Below, in pieces: positions 43,596 through 52,017 of a stretch of 64,000 nucleotides of DNA. A model generated the notes under the pieces. That model did no database searches. It saw only the letters and a list, made by a program, of their open reading frames with translations, and was not told where the DNA came from. Each line of letters starts with the position of its first letter. The first letter of the stretch is position 1. The stretch covers positions 1-64,000 of the forward strand of contig CAWDKZ010000012.1 of assembly GCA_963803025.1 (NCBI GenBank), in the 5' to 3' direction. The DNA comes from Bog-793 sp963803025 (GTDB taxonomy: Bacteria > Actinomycetota > Acidimicrobiia > Acidimicrobiales > Bog-793). The translations under genes were made by a program, and so were the position numbers.

Positions 43596-44648
43596 CTAGC
43601 GACCGAGGCTGCCCGTGATCACCGCGGACGGGTTCGGCACGAGGTCGAGCGGCGGACCGGTCGGCGGACGCACGCTCCAGGTACCGCTGGCCCTCGCCCA
43701 GCTCCCGTAGGCGGGGTCGACCGAGACGTGCGCGGCGGCGACGATCGCGGCGAACTGCTTCGCGGCGACGGCGATGCCCGCCTCGACCACCGCGAGCGCC
43801 GCCTGACCGAGCGGCGCCACCGGGCGGCGGGTGACCAACAAGAGCAGCCAGTACTTCTCGAAGTGGACCGGCCCGGAGAGTTCACCGAGGGGCAGGCGCG
43901 CGACGATCCCGCCGAGCGGCTTCGTGAGGTTGGCTGGCAGGACGCAACCGAGGTTCCCGCCGGCGTCCGCCGACGCGGTGTCGAGCGAGTTCTCCCGGGC
44001 GACCTTGGCGAAACTCACGCCGCCTCTGATCGCGATCGCGAGCTGCGCCGCCTTGTCCCACGACGCGACCTCGATCGCGTCGGTGCAGTCGAGGGTCGTC
44101 GCGGCGCGGTGGTGCCGCTCGTAGGCGGCGATGCCGGCATTGGAGAACGCGGCGCCGACGGCGTGGGCGGCGATCGCGTCCTCGTCGACCTGGAGCTGGA
44201 CGAGGGCCCTGCGGTACGGACCCGAGAGGTCGCCGAACACCTGCGCGCCCGTGACGAGGCACGTCGAGTTCGCCTGGGGCGTCAGGTCCGCCGTGATCTG
44301 GCGCTGCGCGAGCGTTGTCGCGACCGTCCCCTCCGCGAGCCCGAGCGCTCCGGCGGCGAGGTGGATGGCGTCGGCCTCGATGAGCAACGAGAGCACGCCG
44401 GCCGCGAACGTCTCGTTGTACGTCCCCGGCGCGGCGCCGGTCACGTGGACCGCGCCGCCGGAGGCCGCCTCGACGAGGCAGCCGTAGCCCGGGTCGCTCG
44501 CCACCGAGTCGAGCGCGGCGTCGAGCGCCGACTGCGAGACGGCGGCGCCGTTCACGCGCGCCGCGAACGGCGTGAACTGCGCGTCGCACACGCCGAGCGC
44601 CAACGCGGCGCCGAGGACGACGCAGACGACTGCGGGGATCCTGCGCAC
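43596..44648 (-). CDS. SurA-like foldase / peptidyl-prolyl isomerase
   Basis: 350 residues from GTG 44648. A signal peptide (RRIPAVVCVVLGAALALGVC, with Cys near the end but not a standard lipobox) precedes a SurA_N-like chaperone region (ARVNGAAVSQSALDAALDSV) and a parvulin-type region (GGVSFAKVARENSLDTASADAGGNLGCVLP ... LGELSGPVHFEKYWLLLLVTRR). It probably assists folding of exported proteins outside the membrane. The place between mfd and mazG is the same as in several actinobacteria. Extra Cys pairs suggest disulfides. Confidence 0.85.
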   Translation of the reverse strand: MRRIPAVVCVVLGAALALGVCDAQFTPFAARVNGAAVSQSALDAALDSVASDPGYGCLVEAASGGAVHVTGAAPGTYNETFAAGVLSLLIEADAIHLAAGALGLAEGTVATTLAQRQITADLTPQANSTCLVTGAQVFGDLSGPYRRALVQLQVDEDAIAAHAVGAAFSNAGIAAYERHHRAATTLDCTDAIEVASWDKAAQLAIAIRGGVSFAKVARENSLDTASADAGGNLGCVLPANLTKPLGGIVARLPLGELSGPVHFEKYWLLLLVTRRPVAPLGQAALAVVEAGIAVAAKQFAAIVAAAHVSVDPAYGSWARASGTWSVRPPTGPPLDLVPNPSAVITGSLGR

Positions 44649-44692
44649 GGTGAGTCGATGGTACGGGCAGGCCGGGGGCGGGGCCAACCGGA

Positions 44693-47600
44693 TCACGCCC
44701 TCGCCGGCGCGGGCGACTCGGTTGGCACGAGCGCCGCGAGCAGCGCGACGAGGTCGGCGGGGAGCTGCGGTCCCGCCGCGAGCGGCACGACGAGCTGCGG
44801 GGGGTCCTCTTTGAGGATCGCCCGGGGCGCGAGCCGGCTGAGACGGACCCGCGCCGAGGCCGGGAGACGGAGCGGCGTGAGACGGGCGAGCGCCTCGCCG
44901 GCGCGCCCCGGGCCGAGCGAACCGGGTCGCACGGCGACGACCGTCACCTCCGTCACGCCGACCCGCACGCACTCGGCGCGCAGTCGGGCGATCTCGAGGA
45001 GCGACGACGCTGGTGGCGGCAACGGCCCGTAACGGTCGAGCCATTCAGCGCCGATGTCGTCGACCTCGGCCACACCGCGCACCGCGGCGAGCCGGCGGTA
45101 GGCCTCGAGGCGGAGGTCCTCCCGGGCGACGTAGCTCGCCGGCAGGTGGGCGTCGAGCGGCACGTCGAGCCGGACCTCGCTCGGCGGGGCGACCTCCTCG
45201 CCCTTGAGCTCGGCGACGGCCTCGGCGACCATGCGGACGTAGAGGTCGTAGCCGACGGCCGCGATGTGGCCGGACTGATCGGTCCCGAGCAGGCTGCCGG
45301 CGCCACGGATCTCGAGGTCGCGCATCGCGATCTTGAATCCCGAGCCGAGCTCGGTGTGCTCGCCGATCGTGCGCAGCCGCTCGTAGGCCTGCTCCGGCAG
45401 GACGCGATCGCGCGGGTGGAACAGGTAGGCGTACGCCCGCGACGACGAGCGGCCGACCCGGCCGCGCAGCTGGTGGAGCTGTCCGAGCCCCAACAGGTCA
45501 GCGCGGTCGACGACGAGGGTGTTCACCGCCGGCATGTCGATCCCGGACTCGATGATCGTCGTGCAGACGAGCACGTCGTAGCGCCCCTCGGCGAAGTCGA
45601 CGACGGTCTTCTCCAGGCTGCCCTCGTCCATCTGGCCGTGGGCGATCGCGACGCGCGCCTCGGGCGCGAGCGCCGAGACGCGGGCCGCGACCCGCTCGAT
45701 CCCCTCGACGCGGTTGTGCACGAAGAAGACCTGGCCCTCGCGCAGAAGCTCCCGGCGGATCGCCTCGGCGACGGCGCGGTCGTCCTCCTCGCCGACGTAG
45801 GTGAGGATCGGCTGGCGTTCCGCCGGGGGCGTATCGATCACCGAGAGGTCGCGGATGCCGGTGAGGCCCATCTCGAGCGTGCGCGGGATCGGGTTGGCGG
45901 TGAGCGTCAGTACGTCGACACCGATCGCCAGCTTCTTCATCGCCTCTTTCTGGTTCACACCGAACCGCTGTTCCTCGTCGACGACGAGGAGGCCCAACCG
46001 GCGGAAGCGGACGTCGTCGGCGAGGAGGCGGTGGGTGCCGACGACGACGTCGACCACGCCGTCGGCGACGCCGCGCACGACGGCCGCCGCTTCCCCCGCG
46101 GTCAAAAAGCGCGAGAGCATCTCGACCCGCACCGGGTAGGGCGCGAAACGGTCGGCGATCGTCTGGTAGTGCTGCCGGGCGAGGATCGTCGTCGGTACAA
46201 GCACGGCGACCTGCGCGCCGTCCTGGACTGCCTTGAAGGCGGCACGCAGCGCGACCTCGGTCTTGCCGAATCCGACGTCGCCGCAGACGAGTCGGTCCAT
46301 CGGGACCGGGCGTTCCATGTCCGCCTTCACCTCGGCGATGGCGCGCAGCTGGTCGGCGGTCTCGGGGTAGGGGAAGGACTGTTCGAGCTCGGCCTGCCAA
46401 GGGGTGTCGGGCGCGAAGCCGTGGCCCGGCGAGGCGAGGCGGCGCCGGTAGAGGACGACGAGCTCCTGCGCCACGGCGCGCACCGCCTGGCGGACGCGGG
46501 CGCGGCTTCGCTGCCAGTCGCGGCCGTTCAGCCGGCTGAGCGAGGGGTGCTCTCCCCCCGTGTACGGCGTGATCGCGTCAATCTGGTCCGAGGGGACGTA
46601 GAGCCGGTCCCCGCCCCGGTACTCCAGGAGGAGGTAGTCGCGCTCGATGCCGGCCACGCCGCGGCGCACCATGCCGCCGTAGCGGGCGACGCCGTGGACG
46701 TGGTGGACGACGTAGCTGCCGACGGCGAGGTCGTCGAAGAAGCCCTCGACCGGCCGGGCACGCGGCCGGGGCACGCGGTGCGGGCGGTGGCGCCCGGTGA
46801 GGTCGCTCTCGGCGAGCACCGCGACGTGCGCGCTCTCGAGCGCGAACCCCCGGTCCAACGACGCCACGACGACGTGGGTCCCACACCGCCGCAACGCCTG
46901 GGCTCGGCCAGCCGGGTCCTCGGGCGCGAGATCGAGCCGGTCGACGGCGACACCGGCTTCATCGAGCACGTCGGCGATGCGGGCGGCGCTCCCCGCCCCC
47001 TCGGCGGCGACGGCGACGACGCCGCCGGCGCGCGTGAGCTCGCCGATCCGGCGGGCGAGTGGGGCCACGTCGCCGAACGCCTGTGGCCAGCCGCTCACCC
47101 GGATCGTCTCGGTGCGCGGGCTCTCGGCCGTCGCGAGCAGCGAGGCGACCCGGGCCGAGGTCCCAGCGAGCAGCCGGTCGAAGCTCGCGTGCAGAGCCGG
47201 GAAGCCCGCCGCCCCGAGCGCTGCCGCCGAGTCGGCCGGCCGCCAGGTCTCGGCGAGCGAGGCCGCCAACGCCGCCTCCTCGTCGAGGATCTCGACGGCG
47301 CGGTCGCGCATCCGCCGGGGCTCGACGAGCACGACGCGGTCGGCGTCGCCGAGCAGGTCGGTGACGAGGCGTTCGCCGGGGTCCAACCACGGGAGGAAGG
47401 ACTCGAGACCGTCGAAGACCTCGCCTGCGGCGATGCGGGCGAACCGCTCCCGGGCGAAGGGCGCGCTGTCGGCGAGTCGCGCCGCGACAGCCCGGCGCGC
47501 CTCGGAGATGCGGAGCTCTCGGCAGCCGAACACCTCGACGACGTCGAGGTCGCGCACGCTGCGCTGGTCGACGACGTCGAAATCGGTGAGCCGCTCGACG

Positions 47601-48232
47601 AGGTCCCCGTAGCAGTCGACCCGCACGCCGTCGTCGCCGGTCGACGGGAACAGATCGACGATCCCGCCCCGCACCGCCACCTCGCCGCGGTGTTCGACCT
47701 GGTACTCCCGGCGGTAACCCGCGGCGACGAGCTCCGCCACGAGCGCGGCGGGATCGAGCTCGCCGCCGCGGCGGATCACGACCGGCGCCGCCTCGGCGCC
47801 AGTTGCGGCGAGGCGCTGCAGGAGCGCCCGGACGGGCGCGACGACGACGAATGTCGCCTCCGCCACGCGCCGGCCCGCCGCGGCGTCGCGCCGGTGGGCC
47901 CGGTCGATCCGCCAGAGCGTCCGCAGGCGGCTGCCCATCGTCTCCGCGGCGGGAGAGACCCGCTCGAACGGCAGCGTCTCCCAGGCGGGCAGGACGGCGA
48001 CGGTCGCCGGGTCGTGGAAGACGCCGAGATCGTGGGCGATCCGCTCCGCCTCCGCGCCGGTCGGCGTTGCGACGAGCAGGACGGGTGCGTGGCCGAGCGC
48101 GCCGAGACCGGCGAGCACGAAGGCACGGGCGGGGTCGGCGACCGCGACGGCCGAGTCACCCCCGGAGAGCAGCTCGGCGAGCGCCGGCTCGGCGCGCAGC
48201 AACCCGACGAGCGGCGCGAGCGGTGCGGTCAT
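44693..48232 (-). CDS. mfd: transcription-repair coupling factor Mfd
   Basis: 1,179 residues. It releases RNA polymerase stalled at DNA lesions and recruits UvrA. Domains in order: UvrB-homologous N-terminus (LLVATPTGAEAERIAHDL, FPSTGDDGVRVDCYGD), CarD-like RNA-polymerase-interacting domain (GSYVVHHVHGVARYGGM), and RecG-type translocase with Walker A GDVGFGKTEVALRAAF, DEEQRFGV and LTLTANPIPRTL. The helicase C lobe has QLRGRVGRSSSRAYAYL, followed by the TRCF domain. The ATG overlaps the stop of pth (ATGA), so pth and mfd are translationally coupled. Confidence 0.97.
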   Translation of the reverse strand: MTAPLAPLVGLLRAEPALAELLSGGDSAVAVADPARAFVLAGLGALGHAPVLLVATPTGAEAERIAHDLGVFHDPATVAVLPAWETLPFERVSPAAETMGSRLRTLWRIDRAHRRDAAAGRRVAEATFVVVAPVRALLQRLAATGAEAAPVVIRRGGELDPAALVAELVAAGYRREYQVEHRGEVAVRGGIVDLFPSTGDDGVRVDCYGDLVERLTDFDVVDQRSVRDLDVVEVFGCRELRISEARRAVAARLADSAPFARERFARIAAGEVFDGLESFLPWLDPGERLVTDLLGDADRVVLVEPRRMRDRAVEILDEEAALAASLAETWRPADSAAALGAAGFPALHASFDRLLAGTSARVASLLATAESPRTETIRVSGWPQAFGDVAPLARRIGELTRAGGVVAVAAEGAGSAARIADVLDEAGVAVDRLDLAPEDPAGRAQALRRCGTHVVVASLDRGFALESAHVAVLAESDLTGRHRPHRVPRPRARPVEGFFDDLAVGSYVVHHVHGVARYGGMVRRGVAGIERDYLLLEYRGGDRLYVPSDQIDAITPYTGGEHPSLSRLNGRDWQRSRARVRQAVRAVAQELVVLYRRRLASPGHGFAPDTPWQAELEQSFPYPETADQLRAIAEVKADMERPVPMDRLVCGDVGFGKTEVALRAAFKAVQDGAQVAVLVPTTILARQHYQTIADRFAPYPVRVEMLSRFLTAGEAAAVVRGVADGVVDVVVGTHRLLADDVRFRRLGLLVVDEEQRFGVNQKEAMKKLAIGVDVLTLTANPIPRTLEMGLTGIRDLSVIDTPPAERQPILTYVGEEDDRAVAEAIRRELLREGQVFFVHNRVEGIERVAARVSALAPEARVAIAHGQMDEGSLEKTVVDFAEGRYDVLVCTTIIESGIDMPAVNTLVVDRADLLGLGQLHQLRGRVGRSSSRAYAYLFHPRDRVLPEQAYERLRTIGEHTELGSGFKIAMRDLEIRGAGSLLGTDQSGHIAAVGYDLYVRMVAEAVAELKGEEVAPPSEVRLDVPLDAHLPASYVAREDLRLEAYRRLAAVRGVAEVDDIGAEWLDRYGPLPPPASSLLEIARLRAECVRVGVTEVTVVAVRPGSLGPGRAGEALARLTPLRLPASARVRLSRLAPRAILKEDPPQLVVPLAAGPQLPADLVALLAALVPTESPAPARA

Positions 48233-48807
48233 CCCCCGGCGTTCACCGCACCCATCGCGGCGTCCAGCCCGGAGCCGCAGATGAGCTCGACAGCGTCGGC
48301 CGCCCTCTCGACGGCGACGGCGAGAAGCTCGGACTCCGCGGCCGAGGGCCGGCGCAAGACGTAGTCCGCGCCGGGCATCCGCCCGGGCGGCTTGCCGATG
48401 CCGATGCGGACGCGGACGAACTCGAGCGTCCCGAGGTGCTGTTCGGCCGATTTCAGGCCGTTGTGGCCGGCGGAGCCGCCACCGCGCTTGACCCGGACGA
48501 CGCCGACCGGGAGGTCGAGCTCGTCGTGGACGACGACGAGCGAAGACGGGTCGTCGATCCCGTAGCGACGGGTCAGCGCCGCGAGTGCCATCCCGGACTC
48601 GTTCATGTAGATGACCGGGATCGCCAGCGCGAGGCGGCGGTCGCCAGCAACGACCGCGGCTGCTCGCGACGAGGTCCCGCGTTCAGCACGCAACACGACG
48701 CCGTGGCGCTGGGCGACGAGCGCGACCGCGTCGGCACCGACGTTGTGGCGGGTGTGCGCGAATTCGCTGCCCGGGTTGCCCAGTCCGACCGCGAGGAGGT
48801 CGGCCGT
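48229..48807 (-). CDS. pth: peptidyl-tRNA hydrolase with apparent ACG start
   Basis: 192 residues if read from ACG 48807. It cleaves peptidyl-tRNA released from stalled ribosomes. The N-terminal core LLAVGLGNPGSEFAHTRHNVG holds the catalytic His and cannot be omitted, followed by VIYMNESGMAL, VVVHDELDLPVGVVRVKRGG, GHNGLKS and IGKPPGRMP. No ATG, GTG or TTG precedes the core in this frame. ACG GCC GAC CTC, with AGGA upstream, gives the normal family length. The first GTG in frame (48696) would delete the active site. A plus-one GTG at 48812 would need a frameshift. The 3' end overlaps mfd. Confidence 0.85.
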   Translation of the reverse strand, partial: TADLLAVGLGNPGSEFAHTRHNVGADAVALVAQRHGVVLRAERGTSSRAAAVVAGDRRLALAIPVIYMNESGMALAALTRRYGIDDPSSLVVVHDELDLPVGVVRVKRGGGSAGHNGLKSAEQHLGTLEFVRVRIGIGKPPGRMPGADYVLRRPSAAESELLAVAVERAADAVELICGSGLDAAMGAVNAGG

Positions 48808-48854
48808 GGCACCGGTCCTCGCTCGTGGCGAGCGCCACCCGCGGAGCGCCGTCG

Positions 48855-49502
48855 TCAGCTCCCGGCGACTGCGTCAGGCGGGACCTCGGTGACGGGTTCG
48901 GCCGGGACGGCGCCCTCCTCCTCGACCGGAGCCTCGACGACCTCGACCCGGGCCGCGTGGCCGACGACGACCGGGGACTCGGGATCGGCGTCGAGCGTGA
49001 CGCCCGGCGGGATCGCCACCGCCGAGAGCCGGATCGAGTCGCCGATGTCGAGATCGCTGATGTCGACCTCGAACGAGCGCGGGATGTCGGCCGGCTTGGC
49101 GTGCACGTCGACGGAGAGCAGCAGCTGTTCGACCGTTCCGCCCACGCGGCTGATGGCGAGCGCCTCGCCGACGAGCGTGACGGGGACCTCGGCCGCGACG
49201 ATCTCGTCCCGGCGCACGACGATGAAGTCGACGTGTGCAACCGTCTGGCGCACCGGGTGACGCTGGAGCTCACGGGCCAGCGCGAGGTGGTGCGTCTTGC
49301 CGATCGTCAGGTCGATGAGCGCGTTCGCCCCGGCCTCGGTCGACAACGCACCGTGCAGCGCCCGCTCGTCGACGCTCACGGCGACCGGCTTGACCCCGTG
49401 GCCGTAGACGACACCGGGCACCCGACCGCTGACCCGGAGCCGTCGGGTCGCGGGCGAGCCTTTGTCGCGACGGGGTTCGGCGACGAGGGAGATCTCATCC
49501 AT
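48855..49502 (-). CDS. rplY: 50S ribosomal protein L25/general stress protein Ctc
   Basis: 215 residues, the long CTC/TL5 form. The N-terminal L25 domain (RLRVSGRVPGVVYGHGVKPVAVSVDERAL ... LARELQRHPVRQTVAHVDFIVV) binds 5S rRNA. The C-terminal TL5 beta domain (VPVTLVGEAL ... DIPRSFEVDISDLDIGDSIRLS) is followed by an acidic tail. ATG 49502 has GAGGAGCG upstream. Order prs-rplY-pth is common in Gram-positive bacteria. Confidence 0.95.
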   Translation of the reverse strand: MDEISLVAEPRRDKGSPATRRLRVSGRVPGVVYGHGVKPVAVSVDERALHGALSTEAGANALIDLTIGKTHHLALARELQRHPVRQTVAHVDFIVVRRDEIVAAEVPVTLVGEALAISRVGGTVEQLLLSVDVHAKPADIPRSFEVDISDLDIGDSIRLSAVAIPPGVTLDADPESPVVVGHAARVEVVEAPVEEEGAVPAEPVTEVPPDAVAGS

Positions 49503-49717
49503 GTTGACGCGCTCCTCGGGGCTCAAGGCCGGTCGGTCACGGCCGCATCTGCGCCAGGCCGCCACCTGGGCCCGCGACACGGCACCTACCTCGCCGAGTC
49601 TAGGCGTCCCGCCATCGGGCCGTAACTGGCGCTGCCGCCGTGCGCCAAGGACCGACGGGGCATCCCGGTCTTGGCGCGCGCTCGAGCACGGCACCCGGAT
49701 CGCAGGATCGGGTCGCC

Positions 49718-50689
49718 TCAGGACAGGTTGGTGCCCCCGAAGATGCCGGAGACCGAGGTGTCCTCGAACACCGCGTCGATCGCGGCCGCGATCACCGGCG
49801 CCACGGAGAGCACCTCAACCTTGTCGATCAGCCGCTCCTTGGGCAGCGGCAGGGTGTTCGTCACGATGACGCGGCTGATCGTGTCGGCTGACAACCGCTC
49901 GAGCGCCGGATCGGAGAGCACGGCGTGCGTCGCGAGCGCCCACACGTCGGTCGCGCCGGCAATCCTCAGTCGTTCGGCGGCCGCGATGACGGTCCCCCCG
50001 GTGTCGATGAGGTCGTCGATGATCACACAGCGGCGGTCCTTCACGACACCGATCACCTCCCGTGCCTCGACGCTGTTCGTCGTGCTCGTCAGACGCCGCT
50101 TGTGGACGAAGGCGAGGTCGGCGCCGAGCTGCTGGCTGAACCGTTCCGCGACCTTCACCCGGCCGGCGTCCGGCGAGACGATGACGAGCTCGCGGGGATC
50201 GTGTTCGGCGAGGTAGCCACAGAGCACCGGCAACGCCGTGAGGTGGTCGACGGGGAAGTTGAAGAAACCCTGGATCTGGCCGGAATGAAGGTCGACGCTG
50301 ACCACCCGATCCGCCCCCGCGGCCGAGAGCAGGTCCGCGACCAGCTTCGCCGTGATCGGTTCGCGACCCGTCGACTTGCGATCCTGCCGGGAGTAGCCGT
50401 AGTAGGGGCAGACGGCCGTGATCCGGTGCGCTGAGGCGCGCTTGGCGGCGTCGATCATGATCAACTGCTCCATGATCGAGTCGTTCACCGGATGGCTGTG
50501 GGTCTGGATGATGAACACGTCCGAACCACGGATCGACGCGTCGTAGCGGCAGTGGATCTGGCCGTCGGCGAAATCGTGCAGGTTCGCCTCACCGAGCACG
50601 ACGCCCAGATTGTCGGCGATCTCCTGGGCGAGCCCGGGGTGCGACCTCCCGCTGAACAACTCGAGGCGCCGGCGCGGCACGAGTTCCAT
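49718..50689 (-). CDS. prs: ribose-phosphate pyrophosphokinase
   Basis: 323 residues. It makes PRPP from ribose 5-phosphate and ATP. Class I signatures are clear: LFSGRSHPGLAQEIA, the flexible loop CPYYGYSRQDRK, VVSVDLHSGQIQGFF, the catalytic Lys/Arg in VHKRR, and the PRPP loop VIIDDLIDTGGT. ATG 50689 lies 8 nt after AGGAGG; the ATG at 50695 is only 2 nt away and less likely. It follows glmU by about 20 bp on the same strand. Confidence 0.96.
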   Translation of the reverse strand: MELVPRRRLELFSGRSHPGLAQEIADNLGVVLGEANLHDFADGQIHCRYDASIRGSDVFIIQTHSHPVNDSIMEQLIMIDAAKRASAHRITAVCPYYGYSRQDRKSTGREPITAKLVADLLSAAGADRVVSVDLHSGQIQGFFNFPVDHLTALPVLCGYLAEHDPRELVIVSPDAGRVKVAERFSQQLGADLAFVHKRRLTSTTNSVEAREVIGVVKDRRCVIIDDLIDTGGTVIAAAERLRIAGATDVWALATHAVLSDPALERLSADTISRVIVTNTLPLPKERLIDKVEVLSVAPVIAAAIDAVFEDTSVSGIFGGTNLS

Positions 50690-50710
50690 CTTCATCCCCT
50701 CCTGCGATCG

Positions 50711-51820
50711 TCACCCGTGTTCGTCGTCGAACCCGATTATGGCAAACGCACCGGTCACGGCGTGCGCCTCGACGCGGCTCCCCCGCTCCAGAAAGGCGAA
50801 CGGGCCGACCACGGCCCCCTCGCCAACGCTGGCGTTGCGCGCGACGGTCTGGGCGACTCTCGCCCCGGGCCCGACCGCGCAATCGACCAGGTGGCAGTGC
50901 GGCCCGACGATGGCCCCCCGGCCGACCGAGGTCGTGCCCTCGAGGCGCACCCCGGGCTCCAGCACGACCTCCTCGCTGAGTTCGACCCCGGCGTCGACGT
51001 AGGTGTGGGCGGGATCGATCATCGTCACGCCGCGTCGCATCCACCGCTCGTTCAGCCGCCCGCGCAGGACGGCCTCAGCGGCGGCGAGCTGGGCCCGGTC
51101 GTTCACTCCCGCCGTCTCGTCGGGATCGGGCGCGACCACCGTCACGACCCGGTAGCCCGCGGCGTCGAGAACGGCGATCGTGTCGGTCAGGTAGTACTCG
51201 CCCTGCGCGTTGGCAGGCGACAGGCGGCGCAGCGTCGGCGCGAGCACGCCGTGACGGAAGCAGTAGATCGAGGTCGCGACCTCCTCGATCGCCAGTTCGC
51301 CCGCGCTCGCGTCCACGTGCTCGACGATCCGGGCGACGTTGCCGCTCTTCGAGCGCACGACGCGGCCGTATCCCGTCGCGTCGGCGATCCGAGCGGTGAG
51401 CAACGTCGCCGCCGCGTCGCTGCGCCGATGGGCGCGTACGAGCTCGGCGAGGGTCGCCGGGCGCAGCAGCGGGGTGTCCCCCGGCAGGATCACGAGGTCA
51501 CCGTCCTTGAGGTCGGCGCCCTCGTCGAAGCCGGTGAGCGCGACCGCGGCGGCGTCGCCCGTCCCGAGCGGCTGGGACTGCTCGACGAACTCGACGCGCA
51601 GCTCCGGGGGCGCCTCGGCCTGGACGGCCTTCACGACGTCGACCGAGCGGTAGCCGACGACGACGACGACCCGTTCGATCGGAAGTTCGGCCAGGGCGTC
51701 GAGCACGTGCAGCACCATCGGCCGTCCGCAGAGACGGTGGAGGGGTTTCGGAATCGCCGAGCGCATCCGCGTCCCCTCGCCGGCCGCAAGGACGATCGCG
51801 GAGAGCGGGCGAGGTGGCAC
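50711..51820 (-). CDS. glmU: GlmU-type uridylyltransferase lacking the acetyltransferase end
   Basis: 369 residues from GTG 51820. The N-terminal domain is complete: AIVLAAGEGTRMRS, KPLHRLCGRPMV, QPLGTGDAAAVAL, LPGDTPLL and NAQGEYYLTDTIAV, for UDP-GlcNAc synthesis from GlcNAc-1-P. The left-handed beta-helix begins (MIDPAHTYVDAGVELSEEVVLEPG) but stops after GPFAFLERGSRVEAHAVTGAFAIIGF. The region that follows GPFARLRPG in full GlmU, with the acetyl-CoA and catalytic His residues, is missing. Only about 20 bp separate the stop from prs, so no remainder is nearby. It probably cannot acetylate glucosamine-1-phosphate. A related sugar-phosphate nucleotidyltransferase is the alternative. Confidence 0.88.
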   Translation of the reverse strand: MPPRPLSAIVLAAGEGTRMRSAIPKPLHRLCGRPMVLHVLDALAELPIERVVVVVGYRSVDVVKAVQAEAPPELRVEFVEQSQPLGTGDAAAVALTGFDEGADLKDGDLVILPGDTPLLRPATLAELVRAHRRSDAAATLLTARIADATGYGRVVRSKSGNVARIVEHVDASAGELAIEEVATSIYCFRHGVLAPTLRRLSPANAQGEYYLTDTIAVLDAAGYRVVTVVAPDPDETAGVNDRAQLAAAEAVLRGRLNERWMRRGVTMIDPAHTYVDAGVELSEEVVLEPGVRLEGTTSVGRGAIVGPHCHLVDCAVGPGARVAQTVARNASVGEGAVVGPFAFLERGSRVEAHAVTGAFAIIGFDDEHG

Positions 51821-52017
51821 GGGCCTATTCTCGCCGAAGGGACGGGGCCGTGCTGCGCTACAACTGATGACGTGATCGCGCCGCTCCGCCTGCTCGGACC
51901 CGACCCGCCCCGTCACGTTGCCGCCGGGCGCGCCCCCTGGCCCCGGGGTGCGCGCGCCCGGGGCGCAGGCGCGCCCGCAGGGCAGCATCTCGTTCCCGAC
52001 CCTGAAAGGCGGACCCG

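Noticed and set aside
45146..48364. 1,072-codon plus-strand ORF opposite mfd
   Set aside because: Mirror of the GC-rich third codon positions of mfd; acidic, low-complexity product without domains.
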